A stretch of DNA of 7,593 bases from UBA5420 sp964485345. GTDB lineage: Bacteria; Bacillota; Limnochordia; Darwinibacteriales; Darwinibacteriaceae. The position numbers were made by a program, and so were the translations under genes. Below the pieces are notes generated by a model. The model was not told the origin of the DNA. It saw nothing but the letters and a program-made list of their open reading frames with translations, and did no database searches. Positions 7,421 through 7,593 of the stretch are shown here, piece after piece; position 1 is the first letter of the stretch; each line of letters starts with the position of its first letter. The DNA is taken from positions 1 to 7,593 of the forward strand of contig CAZAJB010000095.1 in NCBI GenBank assembly GCA_964485345.1, written 5' to 3'.

Positions 7421-7441
7421 CTCCAGTCCATTTTTCTGGAG
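7421..7441 (+). promoter_or_regulatory. Hairpin sequestering the ribosome-binding site of the DUF3577 gene
   Basis: CTCCAG (7421-7426) pairs exactly with CTGGAG (7436-7441) across a 9-nt loop. The right arm contains the Shine-Dalgarno sequence GGAG (7438-7441), nine bases before the ATG at 7451. When folded, the site would be masked, so translation could depend on unfolding. The stem is only six base pairs, so the effect may be modest. Confidence 0.5.
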
Positions 7442-7450
7442 TTCACCATC

Positions 7451-7593
7451 ATGACAACCGCTTCCACTCAAACTTCCAACCACTTCAATCTTCACGTTAA
7501 CGGTGTCGGTTATCTGAACCGCGTACGCTGGGTTGAAACCAAAGGTTCTGGCCGCAAGGCACAACCCTTTCTTGCTTGCTCGATTTCCGCCGT
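7451..7593 (+). CDS. DUF3577 (STY4534-family) ICE protein, N-terminal part
   Basis: The first 47 residues of a gene that runs off the right edge. The start MTTAS followed by HFNLHVNGVGYLNRVRWVE and then QPFLACSISA matches the N-terminal pattern of DUF3577 proteins, which are small proteins encoded in the backbone of SPI-7/PAPI-1/ICEclc-like integrative conjugative elements. Their molecular role is not established to my knowledge; a single-stranded-DNA-binding-like fold has seemed plausible from their character, but that is inference. The ATG at 7451 is well supported by GGAG nine bases upstream. The long leader with two hairpins suggests regulation at the RNA level. The gene is less AT-rich than the cargo to its left, and is the main evidence that the window lies in an ICE. 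Confidence 0.82.
   Translation, partial: MTTASTQTSNHFNLHVNGVGYLNRVRWVETKGSGRKAQPFLACSISA

Larger units (their letters stand above)
7116..7450 (+). other. Non-coding leader region between cargo and ICE backbone gene
   Basis: No gene is supported in these 335 bases. The left half holds short imperfect direct repeats (7145-7209). The middle holds a weak promoter-like pair and a small palindrome, GTACT-AG-AGTAC (7332-7343), that could be an operator. The right part is a structured leader with a perfect 10-bp hairpin and a hairpin over the Shine-Dalgarno sequence of the DUF3577 gene. I see no classic terminator for the ATPase-PRTase gene. The region probably marks the junction between variable cargo and conserved ICE backbone. 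Confidence 0.5.

Noticed and set aside
7256..7564. Open frame of 102 codons on the minus strand
   Set aside because: It overlaps the well-supported DUF3577 start and its leader hairpins, has no family resemblance and is most likely the antisense shadow of that region.
1..7593. CRISPR array, tRNA gene, attachment site or insertion-sequence ends
   Set aside because: No regularly spaced repeats, cloverleaf-like sequence, or terminal inverted repeats with target duplications were seen on either strand by eye.

Overview
The window looks like the cargo section of an integrative conjugative element (ICE) in a gammaproteobacterium. The main evidence is the partial gene at the right edge. It encodes the start of a DUF3577 (STY4534-family) protein, which belongs to the conserved backbone of ICEs related to SPI-7, PAPI-1 and ICEclc. 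A Pseudomonas-like host is plausible, but the genus is inference. All genes with support lie on the + strand. Base composition is uneven: the retron-like part and the ICE gene are close to balanced GC, while the two large defence-type genes are clearly AT-richer. This fits cargo acquired from different sources.

Layout. Positions 1-144 hold the 3' part of a retron-type msr-msd non-coding RNA, including a long, nearly perfect stem-loop. It runs directly into a 390-residue retron-like reverse transcriptase (145-1317). Positions about 1450-2015 hold a heavily decayed tyrosine recombinase, broken by stops and frameshifts but still recognisable by its C-terminal half. Positions 2016-2447 contain no convincing gene. 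A likely two-gene operon follows: a DUF6602 protein with a PD-(D/E)xK-like nuclease core (2448-3770), then a very large protein (3816-7115). The large protein combines a CARDB-like beta-sandwich, a STAND-type ATPase with winged helix, and a C-terminal PRTase-CE-like phosphoribosyltransferase domain with an intact PRPP loop. Positions 7116-7450 are a structured, non-coding leader of the ICE gene, with short direct repeats, a possible promoter and two hairpins. One of these hairpins covers the Shine-Dalgarno sequence.

How the parts may work together (inference). Nuclease-like protein plus STAND ATPase is a typical sensor/effector arrangement of anti-phage systems. PRTase domains are known effectors of one class of retrons (type III). 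Here the PRTase is fused to a STAND ATPase and lies downstream of a retron-like RT and ncRNA that have no other effector in the window. Either this is an unusual composite retron split by a recombinase remnant, or it is two neighbouring, independent defence systems in an ICE cargo hotspot. The sequence alone does not decide between these.
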